A stretch of DNA of 64,000 bases, taken from Pseudobdellovibrio sp031428275. GTDB taxonomy: Bacteria > Bdellovibrionota > Bdellovibrionia > Bdellovibrionales > Bdellovibrionaceae. Shown here one piece after another: positions 1 through 8,033 of the stretch. The translations under genes and the position numbers were made by a program. Under the pieces are notes generated by a model. That model did not search any database. It saw only the letters and a program-made list of their open reading frames with translations, and was not told where the DNA came from. The stretch lies in contig JANPPC010000045.1 of the NCBI GenBank assembly GCA_031428275.1, forward strand, positions 62,001 through 126,000. Direction: 5' to 3'. Numbering within the stretch: position 1 is the first letter of the stretch; each line of letters begins with the position of its first letter.

Positions 1-191
1 ATATAATCGACGCCCAGTTCCCGGCATAGATCGGCAACGAGATCATCCGCCGAGGCGTAATCTTTAGCACCCAAAGTTTCGCCAACCGAGACCGGTTGCG
101 AAACCGCGGCGTTTTTAAGAACAGACTTAATTTGGTCTGAACTTAATGAAGTTGCTTTTGCTAAAACACCCGAAACATCTACGTGAGCCAT
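1..191 (-). CDS. gspE: GspE/PilB-type secretion ATPase, N-terminal fragment
   Basis: Partial gene running off the left edge; only the first 63 codons are present. The start is the ATG at 191-189 and the product begins MAHVDVSGVLAKATSLSSDQ. This short helical N-terminus, with a 'GETL..KDYAS.DDL...LC.ELGVDY' pattern, resembles the N-terminal MshEN/T2SSE_N domain of type II secretion and type IV pilus ATPases. It lies 26 bases downstream of gspD on the same strand, so it probably belongs to a gspC-gspD-gspE operon and would encode the cytoplasmic ATPase that powers the pseudopilus. The Walker motifs are outside the window, so the call leans on context as much as on sequence. Confidence 0.72.
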   Translation of the reverse strand, partial: MAHVDVSGVLAKATSLSSDQIKSVLKNAAVSQPVSVGETLGAKDYASADDLVADLCRELGVDY

Positions 192-217
192 TGATTCCCT
201 TTACGATTTAAAGACTA

Positions 218-2566
218 TTATCGTTTTTCTGGTGAAGCTTCGCCTTGCGGAACGCGCGCTTCACGTTTTAAAATCTTATCCATCGTTGTTCCGTAAGGAT
301 CTTTACCACCCTGTTGTTTGATAAAGTTCAAACGCTCTTGGGCTTTGTAATTAATAAGCGCTCGCTGATCTTCTTGGTTACGAATGATTTTCGGAGTCAA
401 AAATACGACCATATTGATTTTATTTTTAGAAACTTCTTTACCTTTAAATAACCAGCCCAGTAATGGCAGATCCCCTAGTAGCGGAACTTTTTTTGTTAAC
501 TCGGTATCTTCATCGCGAATCAATCCGCCGATAACAGCCGTATCGCCATTATTTACATTCACCATTGTTTTAATCGATCGTGTGGCTAAGGCAGCCGCAC
601 GGTCGGCGAACTTAGCCGGTACTTTACCTTGGATCAGTTGCTTAACATTTTGTTTGAATTCCATTCGAATCGTTTCAGAACTTGGGCTAATGAAGGGTTT
701 GATCGTCATTTTGATCGTAGCATCTTCAAATGTAGGCGATTCAATCACTGGCGCACCATTTGCTCCGCCTGAAGTATTCGAGCCCGTCACCACGCGATCA
801 CCAACTTCAATCTCGGCTTCTTGTGCATCTGTTGCAGTGATTTGCGGAGTTGAAAGAATATTTGTTTTACCAAAACTTTTAATGAATTTTAAAAATCCAA
901 TTAAATTCGGAACGGTGACCGTTGCTGCGCCCGTGCTACCCGCGGTGCCAGCTAGGGGATTTGTCACGGGAACGCTGCCTTGTGAGAACGCTAATATCGC
1001 ATTACCTGCGCCCGCGAACGGGCTTAAGATATCGGTTAAATCATTTGCGTTCGCGGCAAAGCCTGATTTACCACCGTCTTTATTAAATTGAACGAGACCT
1101 CCGCTTGAAGAGCTACCGTCTTGTAAAGTCATCTCCATGATGATTCCTTCAACGTAGACTTGATCGCGCGCGATATCTAACTTATTTAAAATAGTTAAGA
1201 CTTTTTCATAGTCTTCTTTACCAGCTGAAATAACTAAAGCATTCGTATTTTTATCGGCTTTGATTGAAACATCACCCCCGAATAATCCCTCACGAATCGC
1301 GGCTTGGCCCTGCACCATGCCTAAACCTAACCCGCCACCACCACCGCTGCTGCCGGTGGTTTTTGGCCCCGCGTCTTTCGCCACTTCTTGCAAAGTCTGG
1401 GCAATTTTTTCGGCTTCACCATGTTTAACGTAATAGACGTAAACTCCGCCTTGGTCTTCAGCTTTAATTTTGAAATCAAGTTGCGAGATTAATTTTTTTA
1501 CGCGGTTAATTCCGGCGCGATTTCCAACCACGATCAATGAATTTGTACGATCGTCAGGAAATACTAAAAAGTAACTCGCACCCTGTTGTGAGCTTGAACC
1601 GCTACGACCCGAAGATTGCGGAGTAAAGCGTGGCACGCCCGATGAAAAGCCGCCTGCGGTGCTTTGCTTTTTTTCGCCTTTGTTTACGACCTTATCAATT
1701 AATTCAGCGATATCTTTTGCTTTGGTGTATTTGATGCCGATCACTTCTAGTTGTTCTTCGAAGCCCGGAACATCTAATTGATTTAAAATTTTCATCACGC
1801 GGTCGATATTCGCGCCGAAGTCAGAAATAATGAGTGAATTCGTTTGGGTATAGGGTGACATTTCACCGTAGCTTGAAGTTAATAAACGTAACTGCTGTTG
1901 AACGGTGTCGGCCGAGATATGCTTTAAGTGAATAATTTTTGTAATCATTTGATCTGAGTTCGGGTAGTACGAACCAGAGTAAGTATCAATATTGTCTCGT
2001 TGTGCTGAACGGGCGTTTCTGATTTTTAGAAAACCACCACTTGGTACAACCGTAAAACCATTGATCGCCAAGGCCGACAAGAAGGCTTTGTAAGCTTCAG
2101 CAACAGTAATTTTACTAGGCGCGATGATTGTGATTTTACCACGAACCGTTGAATCGATAATAAAGTTTTTGCCGGTTAATTCACTGATCGCCTTGATGAT
2201 GTCAGTAATCTCTACGTTCGGAAAATCGAATGATTCAATCGTCTCCGGAAAATTATCAGAATTGATATCTTCAGGTCCCGCTTTAGCAAATTTGCTCTTT
2301 TGCGAACCCGTTAACACGCCAGATTTAGCGTTTGCTTTAGATGGGCTAATGACTTGTTCACCTGCGGCGGTTGAAGGTCGACTTGGCGACGGTACGCTGC
2401 CGCGGCCCATACTTGAGCTTGGCGGTAAAACGGGCGGCGCTGCATTTTGCGAAAAATCTTCTACCGGAGGTGGTGGCGGAAAATCATCGAACTGTGCGGC
2501 CGAAGGTAAGCTTAGCAATAAGCTTGTTGCCAGCACAGAAGAAAGTAGTTGTCTTTGGAAGGTCAT
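218..2566 (-). CDS. gspD: Type II secretion outer-membrane secretin GspD
   Basis: Forms the multimeric outer-membrane channel of the type II secretion system. The 782-residue product has a signal peptide (about residues 1-25, ending SAAQ). A proline- and serine-rich linker of roughly 85 residues follows, with a PPPPP run. The N0 domain comes next (near 113, 'FDFPNVEITDIIKAISELTG'), then N1-N3 repeats with Gly/Ser-rich loops (near 310 and 410), and the secretin domain with 'VPLLGDLPLLGWLF' near residue 700. The length is somewhat above the usual 650-750 because of the linker and loops. It sits between gspC (58 bases upstream) and gspE (26 bases downstream) in one transcription direction. No GspS-type pilotin gene is visible. 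Confidence 0.95.
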   Translation of the reverse strand: MTFQRQLLSSVLATSLLLSLPSAAQFDDFPPPPPVEDFSQNAAPPVLPPSSSMGRGSVPSPSRPSTAAGEQVISPSKANAKSGVLTGSQKSKFAKAGPEDINSDNFPETIESFDFPNVEITDIIKAISELTGKNFIIDSTVRGKITIIAPSKITVAEAYKAFLSALAINGFTVVPSGGFLKIRNARSAQRDNIDTYSGSYYPNSDQMITKIIHLKHISADTVQQQLRLLTSSYGEMSPYTQTNSLIISDFGANIDRVMKILNQLDVPGFEEQLEVIGIKYTKAKDIAELIDKVVNKGEKKQSTAGGFSSGVPRFTPQSSGRSGSSSQQGASYFLVFPDDRTNSLIVVGNRAGINRVKKLISQLDFKIKAEDQGGVYVYYVKHGEAEKIAQTLQEVAKDAGPKTTGSSGGGGGLGLGMVQGQAAIREGLFGGDVSIKADKNTNALVISAGKEDYEKVLTILNKLDIARDQVYVEGIIMEMTLQDGSSSSGGLVQFNKDGGKSGFAANANDLTDILSPFAGAGNAILAFSQGSVPVTNPLAGTAGSTGAATVTVPNLIGFLKFIKSFGKTNILSTPQITATDAQEAEIEVGDRVVTGSNTSGGANGAPVIESPTFEDATIKMTIKPFISPSSETIRMEFKQNVKQLIQGKVPAKFADRAAALATRSIKTMVNVNNGDTAVIGGLIRDEDTELTKKVPLLGDLPLLGWLFKGKEVSKNKINMVVFLTPKIIRNQEDQRALINYKAQERLNFIKQQGGKDPYGTTMDKILKREARVPQGEASPEKR

Positions 2567-2624
2567 TCCTTAACCTCGTTTGTTAAAAATTCATCCGTAA
2601 ATTTACTAAAACTAAAGTAGCCAA

Positions 2625-3560
2625 TTATTTAATATCGTACTTGAAGGTATCATTTCTACCCCCGCGTTCGATTTGTAAATTAACTTGGGCACCATTTTTT
2701 AAAGTATTGTACATTTCCATCGCCTTTTGCACGCTGTCAATGGGCTCGCCGTTAACGCCTTTTAAGACGTCCATCGGCTTTAAGCCTAACTGTTCATAGA
2801 TGCTGCCGGGTTGCATATCTAAAATGCGAAACCCATTGATTTCGCCCGTGTTTGGGTCACGGTTAGGCACCGCACGCGCCTGCATCAGTACGCTTGATAA
2901 ATCGTTTGTGTATTTTAATAAATCAGAACGTTTAATTTGAAATGTATTATTTCCGGTACTTAAAACTTCTTTTGAAGCAACTGAGGCGACCGGAGTTGTC
3001 GCCCGCGAAGCTCCAAACATTACTTTGTTACCAGCTTTATTAAGCTCGATATATTCTAAGGCGCCGGTATTTGAGTTGCGAATAAAAACCGTGTTTCTTT
3101 CCACTTTTTCAACTTTAGCTAATCCCTCGATTTCGGCGCCAGGAGAATAAGATCCGGTTAGATTTTTACTTTTTACTTCAATCGCAGCTATTGATTTAGC
3201 TGGATTCGAGTGAACCATCGTTCCGATCAAAGTTATCGGTAACTGCGACGGAATCGGATCGGCATCTTTTTGACCTTCGCCTGATTCTTTACGGGCCGTA
3301 ATTGCTTCCGGCATAACTCCGTTTGACGCAAATAAATTTCTTGATGTAATTTCAGAGAATTGACTGCGATCTACAAAAGCGGGCGTCGTATACGGCACAT
3401 TTTTTTTAGGCGGAGCCTGATTCGGGATCATCAGATCACGAAAATATATAATGGTTAGATCGGCGATTGAAAATGCAAAAAAAGTCAGTAGCGCATAAAG
3501 GGCTACCTTAGTGATTTTATTGCTTTGTTTTAAATTTAATTTTCCTAATTTCATCTTCAT
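2625..3560 (-). CDS. gspC: Type II secretion inner-membrane protein GspC
   Basis: GspC links the inner-membrane platform to the secretin and helps select substrates. The protein has one N-terminal membrane segment (about residues 16-36, 'VALYALLTFFAFSIADLTII'). A periplasmic homology region follows, with 'FASNGVMPE' and 'LPITLIGTMVHSNPAKSIA'. A C-terminal PDZ-like domain contains 'GFRILDMQPGSIYEQLGLK'. The open frame extends upstream to a TTG at 3599. I prefer the ATG at 3560 (MKMKLGKLNL) or the one at 3554, because the extra residues are charged and unlike the family. No strong Shine-Dalgarno sequence decides between them. The gene leads the gsp operon and diverges from the gene at 3713 across about 150 bases that carry short repeats. 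Confidence 0.88.
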   Translation of the reverse strand: MKMKLGKLNLKQSNKITKVALYALLTFFAFSIADLTIIYFRDLMIPNQAPPKKNVPYTTPAFVDRSQFSEITSRNLFASNGVMPEAITARKESGEGQKDADPIPSQLPITLIGTMVHSNPAKSIAAIEVKSKNLTGSYSPGAEIEGLAKVEKVERNTVFIRNSNTGALEYIELNKAGNKVMFGASRATTPVASVASKEVLSTGNNTFQIKRSDLLKYTNDLSSVLMQARAVPNRDPNTGEINGFRILDMQPGSIYEQLGLKPMDVLKGVNGEPIDSVQKAMEMYNTLKNGAQVNLQIERGGRNDTFKYDIK

Positions 3561-3575
3561 TAAGATAATATCAAC

Positions 3576-3649
3576 AGCCCTAGGTCTCGGGCACTGCAAA
3601 TAGCCCTAGCAAGGGAAATCTAGACCGGCAGTAGACCTGCATCTAGACC
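3576..3649. repeat. Short phased repeats between gspC and the divergent gene
   Basis: Three copies of TAGACC lie at 3621-3626, 3632-3637 and 3644-3649, spaced 11 and 12 bases apart, about one helical turn. The octamer AGCCCTAG also occurs twice, at 3576-3583 and 3602-3609. This is the only intergenic space upstream of both the gspC operon and the gene at 3713. A regulator-binding array is a plausible reading, but no known operator is recognised. Confidence 0.4.
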
Positions 3650-3712
3650 TTGGACCAATTCAAGTAAATTCGCTGGAAATCTAACCGAAAGGCTTGCTAT
3701 CCTTTAATCTGG

Positions 3713-4222
3713 ATGAGTAACAAAGAGACCATGACGGTCATCTACTTCACGGATGGAGCACTCATAGAAGATTTGCATATACGCAAATCTTTGCTTCGTA
3801 TTCCTGAAATCATTAAATGTCTGCGTGAAAACCAAAAAGAGTTTCTTAACTGCGATCTATTCATAGCGATGATGGATCAAAGAGTATTCTTACAGTTAAA
3901 CTATCATCAAAAAGCGCATCTTAAAGTGCTTTTACAGCAATCTTTGTTCGAGCGTTGGTCTCGGCAAGGAGTCGAACCAGATCTTATTATCCGCCGGCGA
4001 GATTACGTAGACTTTTCTCAGCTGGCATCTACTTTTGTAAAGCTATCGACGATCGATTCTTTAAAAGTGGTGACTATTGGCCCTGGTTTCGATGAATTGG
4101 AGGCATTCTTAAGACTGCAGTTAAAAGTCACCAGTTGCCCGCAGTACGACATGATTTCGCAAGATCCAAAGCTTGACTGGTTTTGGGCCGGCATAAAAAA
4201 CGATATTCAGCTACACTCTTAA
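3713..4222 (+). CDS. Hypothetical cytoplasmic protein, 169 aa
   Basis: I do not recognise this family. The product has no signal peptide or membrane segment, mixes helix- and strand-forming stretches, and contains a basic patch 'IIRRRDYVDF' near residue 95. Its start 'MTVIYFTDGALIED' and later 'LKVVTIGPGFDELEAFLR' suggest an alpha/beta fold. The ATG at 3713 has no Shine-Dalgarno sequence. A TATCCT box at 3698-3703 lies so close that the transcript may be nearly leaderless. It diverges from the gspC operon, and its end overlaps the convergent UDP-GlcNAc 2-epimerase gene by 12 bases. Reading-frame length and composition support a real gene; the function is unknown. Confidence 0.7.
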   Translation: MSNKETMTVIYFTDGALIEDLHIRKSLLRIPEIIKCLRENQKEFLNCDLFIAMMDQRVFLQLNYHQKAHLKVLLQQSLFERWSRQGVEPDLIIRRRDYVDFSQLASTFVKLSTIDSLKVVTIGPGFDELEAFLRLQLKVTSCPQYDMISQDPKLDWFWAGIKNDIQLHS

Positions 4223-5314
4223 AAATCGATCCATAATCTTAGCTGAAGCGTATCCGTCCCCGTAGGGGTTTCTTTTTTGCGCCATCTTTTGGTATACTTC
4301 ACCGCGAGGCAATAGCTCTTCGACCGAACGTATCAGCTCATGCGCATCGGTCCCGATCAGTCGGGCTGAACCGCATTCGATCGATTCAATACGCTCGGTT
4401 TCTTTGCGGCAGACTAAAACAGGTTTTCCTAAGAAGGGTGCTTCTTCTTGAATACCGCCGGAATCACTGACAATTAAATCAGTTTCTTTCATAGCCTGAA
4501 TAAAATCGAAATAGTGCAGTGGCTCAGTTAGTTTTAAATTCGCCGGCCGAGTTTGAAAAACATCATCGAAAGCTTTTCGAACGTGCGGATTTTGATGTAA
4601 CGGCCAAGTGATTTCAATCTGGGGATGGCGGTTGCACAGAGTTTTAAGTGCGGTCATCAGCGAAAGCATTTCGGCGCCAAAGTTTTCTCTTCGATGTAAA
4701 GTAACCAAAATTTTAAAAAGATCAGTCGATGGCAAAGCGGACGAAGAATTTTCATTCACGATACGTAAGGCATCTATGCCGGTATTTCCCACGTTTAATA
4801 TTTGAGTGGGTGATATTCCTTCAGCAACCAGACGTTTTGACGCAGTTTCAGTTGGAGTAAAGTGTAAGTCGGCCACCAACGCAATCGCGCGGCGGTTAAA
4901 TTCTTCGGGCCAAGGCGAAAGTATATTATAAGTTCTTAAGCCGGCCTCGATATGGGCGACTTTTACTTTTTCGTAAAAGGCAATTGTGGCAACGGTTGCG
5001 GCCGTTGTCGTATCACCTTGAACGAAAACATAGTCAGGCTTACCTGAAGCTAAAACAGGCTGAAATTTTTCGTACAGCGCTTTTGAAATGTCATTCAAAG
5101 TCTGATTACTCTTCATGATGTTAAGTGAGTAAGTGGGCGTAATCTTGAAATAATTTAGGATTGGCTGCGCCATTTCTAAATGCTGGCCGGTAAAACAAGT
5201 CTCAACTTGAATCGATCTTTTTTGCGCTTCTAAAATCAGCGGAGCTAATTTTATGCATTCGGGGCGAGTGCCAAAAACAATCAAAATTTTTGTAATTCTA
5301 TCAGAAGTACTCAT
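4211..5314 (-). CDS. wecB: UDP-N-acetylglucosamine 2-epimerase (non-hydrolysing)
   Basis: Interconverts UDP-GlcNAc and UDP-ManNAc, supplying precursor for surface polysaccharide. The 367-residue product has the family length and motifs: 'GTRPECIKLAPLI' near residue 15, 'QGDTTTAATVATIAFY' near 95, 'VAHIEAGLRT' near 120, 'PWPEEFNRR' near 134, and the UDP-binding segment 'DSGGIQEEAPFLGKPVL' near 283. A downstream 'RKETERIE' matches the usual 'R..TERPE' region with a variant residue. It is the last gene of a minus-strand pair, 9 bases after the acyltransferase-like gene at 5324. It marks the left border of the polysaccharide locus. No UDP-ManNAc dehydrogenase (wecC) is adjacent. Confidence 0.93.
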   Translation of the reverse strand: MSTSDRITKILIVFGTRPECIKLAPLILEAQKRSIQVETCFTGQHLEMAQPILNYFKITPTYSLNIMKSNQTLNDISKALYEKFQPVLASGKPDYVFVQGDTTTAATVATIAFYEKVKVAHIEAGLRTYNILSPWPEEFNRRAIALVADLHFTPTETASKRLVAEGISPTQILNVGNTGIDALRIVNENSSSALPSTDLFKILVTLHRRENFGAEMLSLMTALKTLCNRHPQIEITWPLHQNPHVRKAFDDVFQTRPANLKLTEPLHYFDFIQAMKETDLIVSDSGGIQEEAPFLGKPVLVCRKETERIESIECGSARLIGTDAHELIRSVEELLPRGEVYQKMAQKRNPYGDGYASAKIMDRFLRV

Positions 5315-5323
5315 GTAGTAAAC

Positions 5324-6289
5324 TTACACGTGCCCTGTTTTGATCGCAAGTTTTAAGGCAAGCAGTCGGCCAACTAAGCTTTTTGCATAAAGCTGAACCT
5401 GACGATACTCAAAGTAGTCATCGGTTAAGTGGCTAATGTAGTCCCACTCACTCATGAAATCGATCATACGAAGTCCGCTGGTCCAGTTGTTTTCAATTAA
5501 TTTCAGCAATACATTTCTTCCGGGATTGTAATCTTTAAACTTCGGGTCGTAAGCAATTTGAAATACGTGCAAGTCATTTTCAAATTGAAAAGCCATCACA
5601 CCGGCAATGATTTGGTTATCTTTGCGAAGTGCCGCTGTCCTGAGGCGATTTTCTTTTTTTAGTTCGCTCCAAAAATCAGTTAAATATTTTTGAAAGGTCG
5701 GCTCTACAGAATAATCATTTTTATCTTTTAAGGCATGGCGTTTGTCGAAAAGTAGAAAAAGTTCGTCAGCCGATCGAAGTTCAGTAAATACGAAACCTTC
5801 GCTTTTTAAGGCATTGTGCGAATGCCGATAGTTTTTACGAAAGCGAAATCCGCGGCTTTTTATATAGTTTGAAAAGCTCGGAAATTCTATCGTTGCTAAG
5901 CGAAGGGCATGAATTTTTTGAACACGAGGCGCCGCGCAGAAGGGACCCTGTCTCAGCTTGAGATAATGGGCCTGAGCTTCTGTTAAGCGGCTCAGCGTGC
6001 ATAGATCCCAACCGCGATTGCTATTTAAAATTTGCAGCCACTGATCTAAAATCGCGGTCTGTTTAAATACCACTGGGTTTAAAAATGACGAAGATTCGTA
6101 CGAGATTAAAGATAGCAGCATACGCGGCTTAAACCAAAGCCAAGCTGCGGTGGTTTTCGTCAAGGCTACCTGATGAAGCGCCGATAAAGAGAGGTGTTTT
6201 AATTGAGGGTAATGGCGCTCGCGAACGCGCAGGTAGGTCTGATCGTTCGTTAATCCGAAGTACTCGGGCCATAATTCGTGAAGGTTCAT
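5324..6289 (-). CDS. BioF2-type GNAT-fold acyltransferase-like protein
   Basis: The 321-residue protein resembles the acetyltransferase family often called GNAT-6, BioF2-like or CelD/FemAB-related, which is common in exopolysaccharide loci. The core is 'FRKNYRHSHNALKSEGF' (about 148-165), then 'LRTAALRKDNQIIAGVMAFQ' (about 214-233), then 'IDFMSEWDYI' near 277. These correspond to the basic helix, the acyl-acceptor strand and the conserved W/D-rich C-terminal segment. No signal peptide is present. The substrate cannot be read from sequence; candidates are an amino sugar of the polysaccharide or a peptide. It diverges by 46 bases from a JmjC-like gene that is followed by a second protein of this fold. 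Confidence 0.65.
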   Translation of the reverse strand: MNLHELWPEYFGLTNDQTYLRVRERHYPQLKHLSLSALHQVALTKTTAAWLWFKPRMLLSLISYESSSFLNPVVFKQTAILDQWLQILNSNRGWDLCTLSRLTEAQAHYLKLRQGPFCAAPRVQKIHALRLATIEFPSFSNYIKSRGFRFRKNYRHSHNALKSEGFVFTELRSADELFLLFDKRHALKDKNDYSVEPTFQKYLTDFWSELKKENRLRTAALRKDNQIIAGVMAFQFENDLHVFQIAYDPKFKDYNPGRNVLLKLIENNWTSGLRMIDFMSEWDYISHLTDDYFEYRQVQLYAKSLVGRLLALKLAIKTGHV

Positions 6290-6335
6290 GACCTTAAGCT
6301 TAACACGCGCAAATTATTTTGAGTAGGAGAGTTTA

Positions 6336-7187
6336 GTGTTAGTCGTAGAGTCTGCTGATCTAGAAAAGAATTTCGATCAACACGCATTTAAGTGCGCGCA
6401 TACGCTCGTGGCTAACGAATTGTTAGGCCCATCTGAAATTAGAAAGCTTGCGCAGTTTTTACCGTCGAATTCTTACGAGTTTCAATCGGGTCAGGTGCCG
6501 GTCAATCTACCTGATGTAAAAAACACGCCACGAACCGGATTAAAGCTTTTAGAAACTTTGGATTCGCTTGAAAAAGTTTCGTCTTGGGTGGCGCTTAAAA
6601 ACATCGAGCAAAAGCCTGAATATCAAAACCTTCTTTCCGAGATTGTGAGCGATGTCGCTAAGGCGGGTCGTGCGGTACTTACAAAAAACAGTCAACTTGA
6701 AGCCTTCATATTTATATCGTCTTCGGATTCTGTTACGCCTTATCATATGGACCCTGAGCATAATTTTTTATTGCAGGTTCGAGGTCGTAAAATTGTTTAT
6801 GTTCTAGATCGAACCGAAAAACTTTTAATCCCAGATATCGAAATTGAAAGTTATTATCAAACGGGGCAGCGTAACCGGGATATGCCTAGTGAAGTTTTAA
6901 AAGTCGCTAAAGCCTTCGAATTAGGGCCGGGCGATGCGCTTTACATTCCACCGACCTCTCCGCACTGGGTTGAGGTGGTGCCGGGTGATACCTCGCTTTC
7001 TTTCAGTGCTACTTTTCGTACGCCGCAAACCAAGCAGCGTGAAAAAAGTTACCGAGCAAATGCATACTTTCGTAGTTTAGGATTTAATCCCGCCGAAGTG
7101 GGCGCCTCAGCTTTCAATGAAAAAATAAAGTATCTGACGTGGGTCGCATTAAGAAAATTAGTTAAGCCAGGTCGGCCGCGTGCCTAA
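6336..7187 (+). CDS. JmjC/cupin-like Fe(II)/2-oxoglutarate dioxygenase candidate
   Basis: The 283-residue protein has a JmjC-like double-stranded beta-helix core. The segment 'SVTPYHMDPEHNFLLQVRG' (about 131-149) carries the HxD iron-ligand pair. 'GDALYIPPTSPHWVEV' (about 205-220) supplies the distal His and the turn typical of cupin-like (Cupin_8) hydroxylases. Start: GTG at 6336, with a Shine-Dalgarno AGGAGA at 6325-6330. It overlaps the next gene by 8 bases, so the two are probably co-translated. Family members hydroxylate proteins or small molecules. The substrate here is unknown, but the neighbours suggest the same product that the acyltransferase-like proteins act on. Confidence 0.72.
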   Translation: MLVVESADLEKNFDQHAFKCAHTLVANELLGPSEIRKLAQFLPSNSYEFQSGQVPVNLPDVKNTPRTGLKLLETLDSLEKVSSWVALKNIEQKPEYQNLLSEIVSDVAKAGRAVLTKNSQLEAFIFISSSDSVTPYHMDPEHNFLLQVRGRKIVYVLDRTEKLLIPDIEIESYYQTGQRNRDMPSEVLKVAKAFELGPGDALYIPPTSPHWVEVVPGDTSLSFSATFRTPQTKQREKSYRANAYFRSLGFNPAEVGASAFNEKIKYLTWVALRKLVKPGRPRA

Positions 7188-8022
7188 TTTATTCACCTCG
7201 CCTGAATGGCTTCAGCGCGCCGAAGCCATTAACGTCAATCAACAGGGTTGGAATTTAAAACGACACTGGGGTTTACGTATTTTACGCCCTGAATTTGCCG
7301 ATCTGACCGACTACGAGCAATGGCCTTTACGAAATGTGATCCAGCAAAGTCAGCCCCATGCCGATGTTATTATTTATCGAAAGCTGCTTCATCAGTTGAA
7401 GCCAACCGAACTGCCGAAGGGTGCGTTGATCTGGCAAGATTCAGCCACTTTCAAACTCGATTTAAATCAGCCATTGAATATTAAAAAAGAAGTTCTTTAC
7501 CACTTAGGTCGAACCGAAAGAAAATTACGCCGCGAATGGGGCGAAATTGAAATCTCTGAGGCAAACGATCTTACAAAAGACGCCTGGTTTGCCGGATGGT
7601 TTCATCATCTAAGCCGCCGCTATCCAGAATCGCCGCTAGTTGAAACACAAAATCAGATTATGCTGAAGCGTTGGTTACTTGATTTGCCGTTGCCAAGCTG
7701 GATTAAATTGTACTCGATGCGGGTCGGTGAGCACACCTTGGCTTGGTCTTTGTGCTACAGCTGGAAAAGCGTCGTCTATTCGTTTGCGCCGATTATGACT
7801 ACGGTGCCTGAATTTTCAAAGTACGGTCCGGGTAAATTACTGACACAAAAAATTATCGAAAAAGTTAAAGCTGAAAAATTTGAAATATTTGATTTTTTAC
7901 AGGGTGAACATTCCTACAAACTTGATTGGGGCCCCGAGCGAATTCCGCTTTACGCTTGCCTAGTGCCGATTACGGTCTTTGGCAGCCTTGCCGCGCAGTA
8001 TTTAATGCTCGGCAAGAAGTAG
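7180..8022 (+). CDS. Second BioF2-type GNAT-fold protein
   Basis: The 280-residue product shares fold signatures with the gene at 5324. It has a basic helix 'LGRTERKLRREWGEIEISE' (about 109-127), a strand pair 'IKLYSMRVGEHTLAWSL' near 174, and a late 'EIFDFLQGEHSYKLDWG' near 230, which matches the D..QG...YK..W motif of this group. GTG start at 7180, overlapping the upstream JmjC-like gene by 8 bases, which fixes the start. It converges on the secreted-protein gene at 8034 with 11 bases between. It is likely an N- or O-acyltransferase acting in the polysaccharide pathway, but substrate and donor are not visible. Confidence 0.65.
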   Translation: MPNLFTSPEWLQRAEAINVNQQGWNLKRHWGLRILRPEFADLTDYEQWPLRNVIQQSQPHADVIIYRKLLHQLKPTELPKGALIWQDSATFKLDLNQPLNIKKEVLYHLGRTERKLRREWGEIEISEANDLTKDAWFAGWFHHLSRRYPESPLVETQNQIMLKRWLLDLPLPSWIKLYSMRVGEHTLAWSLCYSWKSVVYSFAPIMTTVPEFSKYGPGKLLTQKIIEKVKAEKFEIFDFLQGEHSYKLDWGPERIPLYACLVPITVFGSLAAQYLMLGKK

Positions 8023-8033
8023 TGCTTAAAATG

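Noticed and set aside
384..1091. 235-residue open frame on the plus strand opposite gspD
   Set aside because: It is antisense to a clear secretin, lacks a ribosome site and has no recognisable domain; it arises from the codon pattern of gspD.
3561..3599. TTG 3599 as the gspC start
   Set aside because: The added residues (MQCPRPRAVDIIL) are atypical, and no ribosome site supports it; ATG 3560 or 3554 fits the family better.
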